Positions 34,669 to 43,559 of a stretch of 64,000 nt of DNA are shown one piece after another (positions within the stretch are counted from its first letter, which is position 1; each line of letters begins with the position of its first letter). Below the pieces are notes generated by a model. That model saw nothing but the letters and a program-made list of their open reading frames with translations. It was not told the origin of the DNA and ran no database searches. Location of the stretch: the NCBI GenBank assembly GCA_035546295.1, contig DATKBT010000125.1, positions 62,001 to 126,000 of the forward strand, written 5' to 3'. The stretch comes from DATKBT01 sp035546295 (lineage in GTDB: Bacteria > Acidobacteriota > Thermoanaerobaculia > Multivoradales > Multivoraceae). Position numbers and translations under genes: made by a program.

Positions 34669-37329
34669 TCACTCCTGTCGCAGCACGATCACGGGATCGA
34701 TGCGCGCCGCGCGCAGGGCGGGCGCCAGCCCGGCGAGCGCTGCCGCCCCGAGCACGGCGACGGCGGCGGCGGCGAGGGTGCGGGGATCGCTGGACTCGAC
34801 GCCGAACAGGAAGCCCTCGATCAATCGGCGCAGCAGCAGCGAGGCGACCAGGCCGACCGCGACGCCGGCGGCCGCGAGCAGCGCCGCCTGCCTCACCACG
34901 CCGGACACCGTCCTCCCCCAGGCGGCCCCGAGCGCGGTGCGGATGCCGATCTCGCGCGTGCGCCGGCTCACCGTGTAGGCGATCAGACCGTAGATGCCCG
35001 TGATCGCCATCGCCAGGGCGAGCACCGCGAAGCTGCCGAGCAGCGTCGCCTGCACACGCCGGTCGCCGTAAGTGTCGGCGATCACCTCGGTCATCTCGCG
35101 GACCGCCGCGAACGGCACCTCGGGGTCGAGAGCGCGGACTCGCCCGGTGAGCAGACCGGCCGCGTTGCCGCCCGGTCCGGAGCGCACGACCCAGCTCATC
35201 GGATAGTAAGCGTGGGTCACCGACAGCAGATCGCGCGGCACTTGGGCGAGGGGGACGTAGAGCGTCGGGATCGCCGAGCCGGTGAGGCCGTTGCCCTTGA
35301 CGTCGCCGACCACGCCCACGATCTCGCGAGGCCGGTCGACGCCTTCGGGCCCCTCACGGTAGATCTCGAGGACCCGACCGAGCGGCTCGGCGCCCTCGAA
35401 GTAGCGGCGCACGAAGGCCTCGTTGACGGCGACCACGGCACCCTCCTCGCCGTCGGCGGCCGTGAACGCACGCCCGCGAATCACCGGGATGCCCAGGGTC
35501 TCGAAGAACCCGGGGGTCACGTAGCGCCAGTCGACCGAGGTCAGATCCCCCGAATCCTCCTGGCCGGGCACGAAGATCGGCAGGTTGAGGCCGCGCTCGA
35601 CCGGGAGCCCGTTGGTCAGCGCCGCCGACTCGATCGCCGGCGAGGCGGCGAGCTCCTCGAGCAGCGCGACGTACCTTTGCAGGCGCTCCTCGGGCTCGGG
35701 GTCCCCCGCCAGGGACATCTGGGCGGTCACCACCCCCTCGGGGTCGATTCCGGAGTCCACCGCGCGCAAGGAGCGCAGGCTCTGGAGGAGGAGCCCGGCG
35801 CCGACCAGCAGGAGCACGCAGAGGCCGACCTCGAGGACCACCAGCGCCCGGTGCAGGAGGATCGCGGAGGCGCTGCTCGAATGGCGACCGCCGCCCGCCT
35901 GCAGCGAGAGCGAGCGCAGTGCGGGAGCGACTCCGAAGGCGAGCGCCGAGAGCAGCGAGACGACGAGCGCGACGGCCAGGACGCGGAGGTCGAGCCGGGG
36001 CTCCCAGACGGTGACGTCGACCGCGCCGCCCGGCGCGATCACCGACAGCAACGGAGTCCAGCGCAGCCCGAGGGCGGCGATTGCGATGCCGAGGGCGCCG
36101 CCGGCGAGGCCGAGGACGAGGCTCTCGTTGAGGAGCTGGCGGAGCAGTCGCAGGCGGCCGCCGCCGAGGCTCTGGCGCACCGCCATCTCGCGCTCGCGCG
36201 CGCTGGAGCGGGCCAGCAGCAGCGCGGCGGTGTTGACGCACGCGATGAGCAGGAGCAGCCCGACGGCCGCGAACAGGAGCAGGAGATCTTCGCGCAGGTC
36301 GCCGGTCACGTCCTCCTGGAGCGAGACCGCCATCAGATGCTCGTTCGACCCCGGCGCCGCCGAGATCCGCTCGTGGTAGCTCGGCGTCAGCGCCGCCAGC
36401 TCGCTCGCCGCCTGGGCCATCGTCACGCCGGGTCGCAGGCGCGCCAGCACCTGCAGGTTGTAGCCGCCCCCGCGGTGATCGTCGGAGGAGAGCGCCTTCC
36501 AGAGATCGACCGGCGAGGTGTGGTCGAACGAGCCGGACATGACCCCGACCAGCTCGTGGGGCTCGCCCCCGAGGCGGACGATGGAGCCGAGGAGTCCGGA
36601 GTCGCCGCCCAGGTCGCGCTCGAAGACGGTGCGGCTCGCGATCACGCGTCGCGGAGCGCCGGGGTCCTCGTCGGCCGGCACGAAGGCGCGCCCGAGCTCG
36701 ACCCGCGCGCCGAGCGCATCGAGGTACGAGGCGGTGACCGAGATCGCCCTCACGTAGCGCGCGCCGCCGCTCCACTGCAGGTTGACGCCCGACGAGCCGG
36801 TGCTCGCGGCGACGTCTTCGAGCAGCGTCGACAGGTCGCGCACCGTCTCGAAGCCGGCGCGGTCGTGGCCGGTGCGCAGGTTGCCGCTGTCGTACCGGTA
36901 GGCGAGGGTCATCAGGCGGTCCGACTCGGGATAGGGGAGCGGGCGGAGCAGGACCGCGTCGAACACCCCGAAGATCGTCGTCGTGGCGCCGATCCCGAGC
37001 GCCAGGACCAGGATCGCCACCACGCTGAAGCTCGGCGCCCGCCGCAGCGAGCGCACCGCGAAGACGACGTCGCGTCGCAGCTCGTCGAGCAGGCGTCGCG
37101 GCCAGGCTTCGCGGCATTCCGCACGGGCGCGCGCCAGCGAGCCGAACTCGCGCTCCGCCTCTCGCCGCGCCTCCTCGGCGGACAGCCCCTCCGCGACGCG
37201 CCGCTCGACCAGGGCGTCGAAGTGGAAGCGCAGCTCCTCGTCGAGCTCGCGCTCGACCCTTCCAGAGCGCAAGACGGAGCGCACGAGATGGCTGATGCGG
37301 TGCAGGAGTCGGGGGGCGCTCGCGGTCAT
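34669..37329 (-). CDS. ADOP-type ABC transporter permease
   Basis: 886 residues. The N-terminus (RELDEELRFHFDALVERRVAEG, EARREAEREFGS) is the ADOP leader motif. Helix 1 (FSVVAILVLALGIGATTTIF), a periplasmic core, and FtsX helices (LLLLFAAVGLLLLIACVNTA) follow, then a second unit ending ARIDPVIVLRQE. It begins 3 bp after the padR stop, so both are in one operon. No ATPase gene is adjacent. It shares architecture but little exact sequence with the ADOP genes at 16.5 and 37.8 kb. Confidence 0.92.
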   Translation of the reverse strand: MTASAPRLLHRISHLVRSVLRSGRVERELDEELRFHFDALVERRVAEGLSAEEARREAEREFGSLARARAECREAWPRRLLDELRRDVVFAVRSLRRAPSFSVVAILVLALGIGATTTIFGVFDAVLLRPLPYPESDRLMTLAYRYDSGNLRTGHDRAGFETVRDLSTLLEDVAASTGSSGVNLQWSGGARYVRAISVTASYLDALGARVELGRAFVPADEDPGAPRRVIASRTVFERDLGGDSGLLGSIVRLGGEPHELVGVMSGSFDHTSPVDLWKALSSDDHRGGGYNLQVLARLRPGVTMAQAASELAALTPSYHERISAAPGSNEHLMAVSLQEDVTGDLREDLLLLFAAVGLLLLIACVNTAALLLARSSAREREMAVRQSLGGGRLRLLRQLLNESLVLGLAGGALGIAIAALGLRWTPLLSVIAPGGAVDVTVWEPRLDLRVLAVALVVSLLSALAFGVAPALRSLSLQAGGGRHSSSASAILLHRALVVLEVGLCVLLLVGAGLLLQSLRSLRAVDSGIDPEGVVTAQMSLAGDPEPEERLQRYVALLEELAASPAIESAALTNGLPVERGLNLPIFVPGQEDSGDLTSVDWRYVTPGFFETLGIPVIRGRAFTAADGEEGAVVAVNEAFVRRYFEGAEPLGRVLEIYREGPEGVDRPREIVGVVGDVKGNGLTGSAIPTLYVPLAQVPRDLLSVTHAYYPMSWVVRSGPGGNAAGLLTGRVRALDPEVPFAAVREMTEVIADTYGDRRVQATLLGSFAVLALAMAITGIYGLIAYTVSRRTREIGIRTALGAAWGRTVSGVVRQAALLAAAGVAVGLVASLLLRRLIEGFLFGVESSDPRTLAAAAVAVLGAAALAGLAPALRAARIDPVIVLRQE

Positions 37330-37332
37330 CGC

Positions 37333-37662
37333 TCAGGCCTCCTCGAGCACGGTGTCGATGGCGGCCGACAGCCGATCCCAACGCGTGCGCTCGCGCGCCA
37401 GCATGTTCCTCCCCGCCGCCGTCAGCTCGTAGAACTTGGCGCGCCGCTTGTTCTCGGACGTCCCCCAGGAGGCGACGATCCAGCCTTGCGCCTCGAGCCG
37501 ATGGAGCGCCGGGTAGAGCGAGCCCTGCGGCACCTGCAGCACGCGGTCGGAGACCAGCTCGAGGCGCTGGCTGATCGCCCACCCGTGCATCGGGCCGCGG
37601 GCGAGGAGGCGGAGGACGAGGAGGTCCAGGGTACCCTGGAGGAGGTCGTTGGCGGGGCTCAT
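37333..37662 (-). CDS. PadR-family transcriptional regulator
   Basis: 109 residues: LLQGTLDLLVLRLLARGPMHG, VPQGSLYPALHRLEAQGWI and AKFYELTAAGRNML are typical of the short PadR group that always accompanies ADOP permeases. AGGAG lies just before ATG 37662. It heads the minus-strand operon with an ADOP gene and faces a second ADOP gene on the plus strand across 92 bp, so it could control both. Confidence 0.93.
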   Translation of the reverse strand: MSPANDLLQGTLDLLVLRLLARGPMHGWAISQRLELVSDRVLQVPQGSLYPALHRLEAQGWIVASWGTSENKRRAKFYELTAAGRNMLARERTRWDRLSAAIDTVLEEA

Positions 37663-37754
37663 GCTCTCCTAGACGCTCTACAACAACAAAGGTTTCACTC
37701 CGACGTAGAAGGTACGGGCACCAAGGATCGGGCAACACAGCAGAGGAGGCACCG
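37663..37754. promoter_or_regulatory. Shared divergent control region of padR and ADOP genes
   Basis: 92 bp between divergent starts, less GC-rich than its surroundings around 37677-37710. TCTAC (37677-37681) and GTAGA (37705-37709) form a short inverted repeat spaced by 23 bp, a possible PadR site but weak. AGGAGG lies 6 nt before the plus-strand ATG. No convincing -35/-10 pair was identified. Confidence 0.4.
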
Positions 37755-40220
37755 ATGGAGTCCCTGGTCCAGGACCTTCGCTTCGCGTTGCGCATGCTGC
37801 GCCGCTCGCCGGGCGTCACCGCGATCGCGGTGCTCTCGCTCGGCATCGGGATCGGCGCCAACACCGCCATCGCCTCGCTGGTCGACGCCGTCTTCCTGCG
37901 CCCCCTGCCGGTCGAGCAGCCGGCGCGCCTGGCCTGGATCTACCGGACGTTCGAGCAGAGCGCGACCGGCCAGGGCTTCTTCGGTGCCGGCCTGCTGCCC
38001 GCCTCCTACCCGAACTACCTCGATTTCGAGGAGCGCTCGGCGTCGTTTCAGGGGATGCTGGCGGCGTCGGGCGGCGGTCTCGCGCTGTCGGGCGCAGGGG
38101 GGGAGCCGGAGCAGATCGCGGCCGGCTTCGTGACCGCCAACTACTTCGACGTGCTCGGCGTGCGCCCGGCGCTGGGGCGCGGCTTCGAGCCGGGCGACAA
38201 CCTGAGGGGCGGCGGCCGCCCGGTGGCCGTGATCAGCGACGCGCTCTGGCGCGGGCGCTTCGGCGCCGACCGCGGGATCGTCGGAGGCGACATCACGCTC
38301 AACGGACGCGCTTTCACCGTGATCGGGGTGACCCCGCCCGAGTACCACGGTCTGCTCACCCTGTTCGAGGAGGACCTGTGGATCCCGTCGGAGCTGTGGC
38401 CCGAGCTCACCACCGGTCCGATGGCGGTCGCGCTCGAGCATCGGGGCTTCCGCATGTTCTGGATGGTGGGGCGGCTGCGCGCTGGGGTCTCACACGCCGC
38501 CGCCGAGCTGGAGCTGGCGTCGATCGCCGAGCAGCTCGCGGTCGAGCACCCCGACATGAACCGCGACCGCGGCGTCCGCGTCGCCAGCCTCTCCGAGGGC
38601 GCCCTCAACCTCAACCAGCGCGGCATGTTCGTGCGCGCCGGCGCGATCGGGTCGGCGGCGGTGGGGCTGGTGCTGCTCATCGCGTGCGTCAACGTGGGCA
38701 GCCTGCTCACCGCGCGCGCCCGCGCTCGTGCCGGCGAGACGGCGCTCCGGCTGTCGCTCGGCGCGCCGCGCCGCCGGCTGCTGCGCCAGTGGCTGACCGA
38801 GTCGGTGGTGCTCGGGCTGCTCGGGGGGGTTGCGGGTTGGCTCATCGCGGTCTGGACCAAGCCGCTCCTCCTGCGCGTGCGCCCGCCGTTCCTCGAGGAC
38901 TTCGACGTCCCGCTCGACCTGCGACTCCTGGCGTTTACAGCCGCGATCAGCCTCGCCGCCGGCCTGCTCTTCGGGCTCGCCCCCGCGCTGCGCGCCGCGC
39001 GCACCGACCTGATCGGCCAGATCGGCGAGCGCGGCCGTCTGGCCGCGATGGCCAGGCGCGTCGGGCTGCGCCGCGCCCTGGTGGTCGGCCAGGTGGCCCT
39101 GTCGGCGGTCGCCCTTTGCGTCGCGGGCCTCTTCCTGCGCAGCCTCGAGGAGGCGCGCGCGATCGACCCCGGCTTCGACGTCGAGAGGCTGGCGATCGTG
39201 GGGCTCGACGTCGGCGCGCTGGGCACCGGGCCCGAGGAGGGACGGATCTTCTTCGACCGGCTGATCGAGGAGGCCCGGAGCCTGCCCGAGGTCTCCGAGG
39301 CGGCGCTCGCCCAGGCGCAGCCGCTCGGCTTCGTCGGCGAGCGCCGCGTGTTCCCCGAGGGAGCCGAGGAGCTGGTCGGATCGGAGGGCGTCTACACGGC
39401 CGTCAACCCGGTGACGCCTGGCTTCTTCGCGACCATAGGGATCGAGCTTCGCGAAGGGCGGCTGTTCGACGGCCGCGATCGCGCCGACGGGCTGCCGGTC
39501 GCCATCGTCAACGAGACCGCTGCCCGCGCCTACTGGCCCGACGGCGCGATCGGACGCACCATCCGCTGGCCGGTGCACGAGCGACCCTGGGAGATCGTGG
39601 GCGTGGTCGCCGACATCAAGTACACGACGCTGGGCGAGGAGCCGCAGCCCTACGTCTACCGCCCGCTGGCCCAGGACTACACCGGCGCCGTGGTGCTCCA
39701 TCTGCGCGCCGAGACCGATCCTTCAGCGGCGCTGGCGGCGGTGACCGGCAGGATCCGACCGCTCGCGCCCGACCTCCCGCTGCTCGATCCGCAGCCGGTC
39801 GCGGCCGTGATCGACCAGTCGCTGTGGGCGCCGGCGTTCGGCGCCCGTCTGCTGTCGACCTTCGGGCTGCTCGCGCTGCTGCTCGCCGGCGTCGGCATCT
39901 ACGGTGTGGTCAGCCAGAGCGTCGCCGAGCGCCGCCGCGAGGTCGGCATCCGGATGGCGCTTGGCGCCGGCCGCTCGCGAGTGCTGTCGGGCGTCCTGCG
40001 CGACGGCATGACGCCCGTGGGCGCCGGCGTGGCGCTCGGCCTGGCGGTGGCGTTCGTGCTCGTCCGCCAGTTCCACGCGCTCCTCTATCAGCAGGGCGTC
40101 GACGCGCCGGTCTTCGCGCTCGCCGCGCTGGTCCTCGTGCTCACCGCGCTCGCCGCCTGCGTGGTGCCCGCCGCGCGCGCCCTGCGGGTCGACCCGGTGC
40201 GAACCTTGCGCAGCGAGTAG
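37755..40220 (+). CDS. ADOP-type ABC transporter permease (short leader)
   Basis: 821 residues from ATG 37755 with AGGAGG six nt upstream. It starts directly with LVQDLRFALRMLRRSPG, lacking the ~70-residue leader of the other two ADOP proteins. Helix 1 (VTAIAVLSLGIGIGANTAIA), core, FtsX helices (AVGLVLLIACVNVGSLL; WLTESVVLGLLGGVAGWLIA), a second core (VAIVNETAARAYWPDGAIG) and a final FtsX unit ending LRVDPVRTLRSE. Substrate unknown. Divergent from padR. Confidence 0.92.
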   Translation: MESLVQDLRFALRMLRRSPGVTAIAVLSLGIGIGANTAIASLVDAVFLRPLPVEQPARLAWIYRTFEQSATGQGFFGAGLLPASYPNYLDFEERSASFQGMLAASGGGLALSGAGGEPEQIAAGFVTANYFDVLGVRPALGRGFEPGDNLRGGGRPVAVISDALWRGRFGADRGIVGGDITLNGRAFTVIGVTPPEYHGLLTLFEEDLWIPSELWPELTTGPMAVALEHRGFRMFWMVGRLRAGVSHAAAELELASIAEQLAVEHPDMNRDRGVRVASLSEGALNLNQRGMFVRAGAIGSAAVGLVLLIACVNVGSLLTARARARAGETALRLSLGAPRRRLLRQWLTESVVLGLLGGVAGWLIAVWTKPLLLRVRPPFLEDFDVPLDLRLLAFTAAISLAAGLLFGLAPALRAARTDLIGQIGERGRLAAMARRVGLRRALVVGQVALSAVALCVAGLFLRSLEEARAIDPGFDVERLAIVGLDVGALGTGPEEGRIFFDRLIEEARSLPEVSEAALAQAQPLGFVGERRVFPEGAEELVGSEGVYTAVNPVTPGFFATIGIELREGRLFDGRDRADGLPVAIVNETAARAYWPDGAIGRTIRWPVHERPWEIVGVVADIKYTTLGEEPQPYVYRPLAQDYTGAVVLHLRAETDPSAALAAVTGRIRPLAPDLPLLDPQPVAAVIDQSLWAPAFGARLLSTFGLLALLLAGVGIYGVVSQSVAERRREVGIRMALGAGRSRVLSGVLRDGMTPVGAGVALGLAVAFVLVRQFHALLYQQGVDAPVFALAALVLVLTALAACVVPAARALRVDPVRTLRSE

Positions 40221-40223
40221 CGG

Positions 40224-41012
40224 TCAGGCCATTCCCGGGGGCGCGAACCGCCCATCGATCGCGGTCCAGCCGCCGTCGACGAACAGCACCGTGCCGGTGA
40301 CATAGCTCGCCGCGTCGGAGAGCAGGAAGGCCGCGACCGCGCCGACCTCCTCCGGCCGCCCCCAGCGGCGCAGGATCGACTTGTCGGCGTAGGCCTGATA
40401 CCAGCCGGGATCGGCCTTGATCGGGGCGGTGAGCGGAGTGTCGATCACGCCCGGCGCGATCGCGTTGACCCGAACGCCGCGCGGCCCCCACTCGGCCGCC
40501 GCAGTCCTCGCCATCTGGACGATGCCCGCCTTGGTCGCCGCGTACACCCCCTGACCGGGCTCGACGGTCAGCGACCGGATCGACGAGAACAGCACGATCG
40601 AGCCCGCGCCGCGCGCCGCCAACAGACCCCCGGTGACCTGGAGTACGAACATCGTCCCCTTGAGATTGAGCGCGATCACACGATCGAACTCCTCCTCGGT
40701 GTAGAGGGCGAGCGGCTTGCGGACGTTGATCCCGGGCGTGCAGGCGGCCCCCGCCAGGCCCCCGGGCTCGGCATCGATGGCGCTCAACGCGGACTCGAGG
40801 GCGCCGCGGTCGAGCAGGTCGAGCTCGCGCGACTCGGCGCGGCCGCCGCCGGCGCGCACCCGCTCGGTGGTCTCGGTGGCGGCGGCGAGGTCGCGGTCGA
40901 GGCACCACACCCGCGCGCCCTGCTCGCCGCAGACCTCGGCGACCCCGCGTCCGATGCCAGCGCCGGCGCCGATCACGGCGATGTTGCGATCGTCGAGATG
41001 GAACAGGCTCAC
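40224..41012 (-). CDS. Short-chain dehydrogenase/reductase (SDR)
   Basis: 262 residues of classical SDR type. The cofactor loop is GAGAGIGRG (15-23), the acidic residue after strand 2 (LDRD) favours NAD(H), and the catalytic residues are Ser143/Ser144, Tyr157 and Lys161 (VYAATKAG). The usual NNAG is replaced by CTPG (91-94). The late VNAIAPGVIDTPLT and GTVLFVDGGW are standard. It converges on the ADOP gene with 3 bp between stops. Substrate unknown. Confidence 0.92.
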   Translation of the reverse strand: MSLFHLDDRNIAVIGAGAGIGRGVAEVCGEQGARVWCLDRDLAAATETTERVRAGGGRAESRELDLLDRGALESALSAIDAEPGGLAGAACTPGINVRKPLALYTEEEFDRVIALNLKGTMFVLQVTGGLLAARGAGSIVLFSSIRSLTVEPGQGVYAATKAGIVQMARTAAAEWGPRGVRVNAIAPGVIDTPLTAPIKADPGWYQAYADKSILRRWGRPEEVGAVAAFLLSDAASYVTGTVLFVDGGWTAIDGRFAPPGMA

Positions 41013-41063
41013 GGCGGATCTCCGAAACCCGATATCAGCCGTGAGCCGCCAGGAGGGCCGGCC

Positions 41064-41825
41064 TCAGCCGCCCGCGGAGCTGGCGTCGCCGGCGACGTCC
41101 TTCGAGTTGATGTCGATGGTGATCATGAAGCCGTTCGTGCCCTTGAACTCGTAGGCCTTGTCGCCCGCGCGGTAGGCCTGGACCTCGTTGGGCATCAGCA
41201 CGAAGCCGTCGTTGCGCGGCACACCCCAATACTTGAGATTCTGGATCACGACGGGGTCGTTCGTGTTGCCCGGGAACCGGTTGAGCACGACCTCGGCGGT
41301 CTTCCCGCCGTCGAGCTTTGCCACCGCCCTGTCGTCGGTCGCCAGCCACTCCATCCTGGCGTCGGGCGCGACGGAGAAGGATTCCCACTCGACCGGGTAG
41401 ACGTGGCCGAGGATCTCGGCGATCGCGTCGCGCTGAGGCTTGGTCACCGACGGGTCGAAGGTGAGCACCGCCCAGTCCATCTTGTTGTCGTCGAACTCCG
41501 CTCCCAGGTCGCCGGCAACCCAGAACCTGGCGCCGTCGAGGGTCACGTCGCCGTGCGAGCCGCGGTTGACCTGGAAGGCGTTGTTGAAGCGGCAGAAGTG
41601 CTCGGCGCTCGCGCTCTCGTCGTGGCCGTGGGCGCTGGGCGTCGCGTTGAAGTAGCACTGGCAGAACATGGGGCAGCTGCACGCTTCGATGATCGTGGCG
41701 TTCAGGCTCCAATCCTGCTCGGCGCCGGCGAAGGCGCCGGAGCCGCCGAGGAAGCCGGCGACCAGGCCAGCGATCGCCAGCGGGATCAGCAGTCGAATCG
41801 GGGAGCGTCGGGACGGTTCGGACAT
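41064..41825 (-). CDS. Exported DUF1326-domain protein
   Basis: 253 residues from ATG 41825, with GAGGAGGAG just upstream. A signal peptide or anchor (IRLLIPLAIAGLVAGFLGGSG) precedes a DUF1326 domain with a Cys cluster Cys49, Cys51, Cys55 and Cys57 (ACSCPMFCQC), which could bind metal or an Fe-S centre. Later blocks DWAVLTFDPSVTKPQRDAI and HVYPVEWES are family features. Function is unknown. It is transcribed in the same direction as the SDR but 51 bp apart. Confidence 0.82.
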   Translation of the reverse strand: MSEPSRRSPIRLLIPLAIAGLVAGFLGGSGAFAGAEQDWSLNATIIEACSCPMFCQCYFNATPSAHGHDESASAEHFCRFNNAFQVNRGSHGDVTLDGARFWVAGDLGAEFDDNKMDWAVLTFDPSVTKPQRDAIAEILGHVYPVEWESFSVAPDARMEWLATDDRAVAKLDGGKTAEVVLNRFPGNTNDPVVIQNLKYWGVPRNDGFVLMPNEVQAYRAGDKAYEFKGTNGFMITIDINSKDVAGDASSAGG

Positions 41826-42002
41826 GGGTCTCCTCCTCGCGCGTAGTCGCGCTGTGAGGCCCGTTCGGCAGCCCGGCCGCCCACCGAGATACGCCCTCGC
41901 GTCCCACTCCCCGGAGGACCCGCGGCTTTGCGTGACCGGCGACTCGCCGGCCGTGCCCTTTCGTCGGACGTGCAATCAGTGTCTCCCGCGCCCGCCCCCG
42001 AG
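41826..42002. other. 177-bp intergenic stretch
   Basis: Lies between the start of the DUF1326 gene and the stop of the SSF gene, both on the minus strand. It should contain the DUF1326 promoter; I see no convincing -35/-10 pair, terminator or small gene. Confidence 0.5.
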
Positions 42003-43511
42003 TCAAGAGCTCCGCCCGCGCCCCCGGAACAGCGCCGCCACCCCGAAGCACAGCCCGCACCCGATCACCGGATACCAGGTCCAGGCCAGTGGCGCCGGCG
42101 CGCCCGCGAGCTGCGGCCAGAACTCGAGCGCGAGCACGGTGCCGATCCCGGTCGTCACCGCCGCCGCGTTCCCCAGGTCGCTGCCGCGGTCGGTGAGCAC
42201 CCCGACCAGGAACAGCCCGAGGAGCGGCGGGAAGATCCACGAGAGCACCTTGAGGCCGAGCATCAGGATTCCGAAGCCCTGCCGTTCGCCGCCCGCGCCC
42301 TCCATCGCCCAGACCACCAGCGCGACACCGATCAGCGCCAGCCCGAACAGGATGGCGAAGACCCTGGCCATGCGCAGAGCGGTCGCGTCGTCCCTGCCGG
42401 CGCCCACCAGCGGCCGCCAGACGTTGGTGACCGCGGTGGTCGACAGCGCCGAGATCGCCGAGTCGAGGCTCGACATCGCGGTGGCGAAGATCGCGGCGAC
42501 GATCAGCCCCTTGAGCCCCGCCGGCAGCGTCGAGAGGATATAGACCGGAAACAGGAAGTCGTAGGCCTTGTCGGTCGAGGCCAGCGAGTGTTCGCCCGCG
42601 ATTCGCGCCGCGAGCTCGGCGGTTCCTGAATCGCCGCCCAGCACCAGCCAGAGCAGCGAGCCGATCGCCAGGAACAGCGCCGCGATCGGCAGGCTGAGCA
42701 TGCCGCTCAGGATCATCGAGCGTCGGCTCTCGCGGGCGTTGGGGCAGCCGAGGGCGCGCTGGATCATGTCCTGGTCGGTGCCGTGGGTCGACAGCGTCAG
42801 GAGCGTGCTGCCGATCAGGCCGGCCGCCAGCGTGTACGCCACCCGCGGGTCGAGCGACAGGTCGATCGTCCGCAGCTTGCCGGCCTCGGCGAGCGCGGCG
42901 AGCGGCTGGTCGTTCGCGAGCAGCAGCGCGATCAGCGCGGCGAGCCCGCCCACCATCAGCAGCGCCCCCTGGATCACGTCCGTGAACACCACGGCGCGCA
43001 GGCCGCCGAGCAGGGTGTAGATCACGGCCACCGCCGAGATCAGAGCGATCGCGAGCGGAAAGCCGATGCCGGCGACGATGACCAGCGCGATCGACGCGCC
43101 GTAGAGGCGCACGCCGCTGCCCAGCAGGCGCCCGGCGAAGAACAGCGCGGTGGCGAGCGATCGGCTGATCGGGCCGAAGCGGTCGTGCAGGAAGTCGTAG
43201 ACCGTGGTCACCCGGTGGCGGTAGTAGACGCCGATCAGGATCACGGCCACGAACACCCGCGCCAGCGCCGAGCCGATCGCGAGCTGGAGGTAGGTCCAGT
43301 CGCCGCGCAGCGACTGCACCGGCGCCCCAATGAAGGTGAGCGCGCTGGTCTCGGTGGCCACGATCGACATCCCCGCCGCCCAGAACGGGAGGGTGCGGTT
43401 GGCGAGGAAGTACGACTCGGTGCCGGTCTGATGGCGGCCCGCCCACAGGCCGATGCCCAAGATCAGCACCAGGTAGGCGCCGAGCACCAGGAGGTCGAAG
43501 ATGCCGAGCAT
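42003..43511 (-). CDS. Sodium/solute symporter (SSF family), candidate amino-sugar or muropeptide importer
   Basis: 502 residues from ATG 43511, where the first helix (LLVLGAYLVLILGIGLWAG) begins. About 13 hydrophobic helices are visible, with SSF features ETSALTFIGAP near the first core helix, FTDVIQGALLM, and the AMSSLDSAISALST signature near residue 355-370. The family couples Na+ entry to uptake of sugars, sialic acid and similar solutes. It is divergent by 48 bp from the NagZ/beta-lactamase fusion gene, as SSF transporters are in other amino-sugar clusters, so MurNAc- or GlcNAc-containing substrates are a reasonable inference. Confidence 0.88.
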   Translation of the reverse strand: MLGIFDLLVLGAYLVLILGIGLWAGRHQTGTESYFLANRTLPFWAAGMSIVATETSALTFIGAPVQSLRGDWTYLQLAIGSALARVFVAVILIGVYYRHRVTTVYDFLHDRFGPISRSLATALFFAGRLLGSGVRLYGASIALVIVAGIGFPLAIALISAVAVIYTLLGGLRAVVFTDVIQGALLMVGGLAALIALLLANDQPLAALAEAGKLRTIDLSLDPRVAYTLAAGLIGSTLLTLSTHGTDQDMIQRALGCPNARESRRSMILSGMLSLPIAALFLAIGSLLWLVLGGDSGTAELAARIAGEHSLASTDKAYDFLFPVYILSTLPAGLKGLIVAAIFATAMSSLDSAISALSTTAVTNVWRPLVGAGRDDATALRMARVFAILFGLALIGVALVVWAMEGAGGERQGFGILMLGLKVLSWIFPPLLGLFLVGVLTDRGSDLGNAAAVTTGIGTVLALEFWPQLAGAPAPLAWTWYPVIGCGLCFGVAALFRGRGRSS

Positions 43512-43559
43512 GGCGCGCCAGTTTGCCAAAGAGTGGCCCGCCGCCGAGAATTCGCCCAG

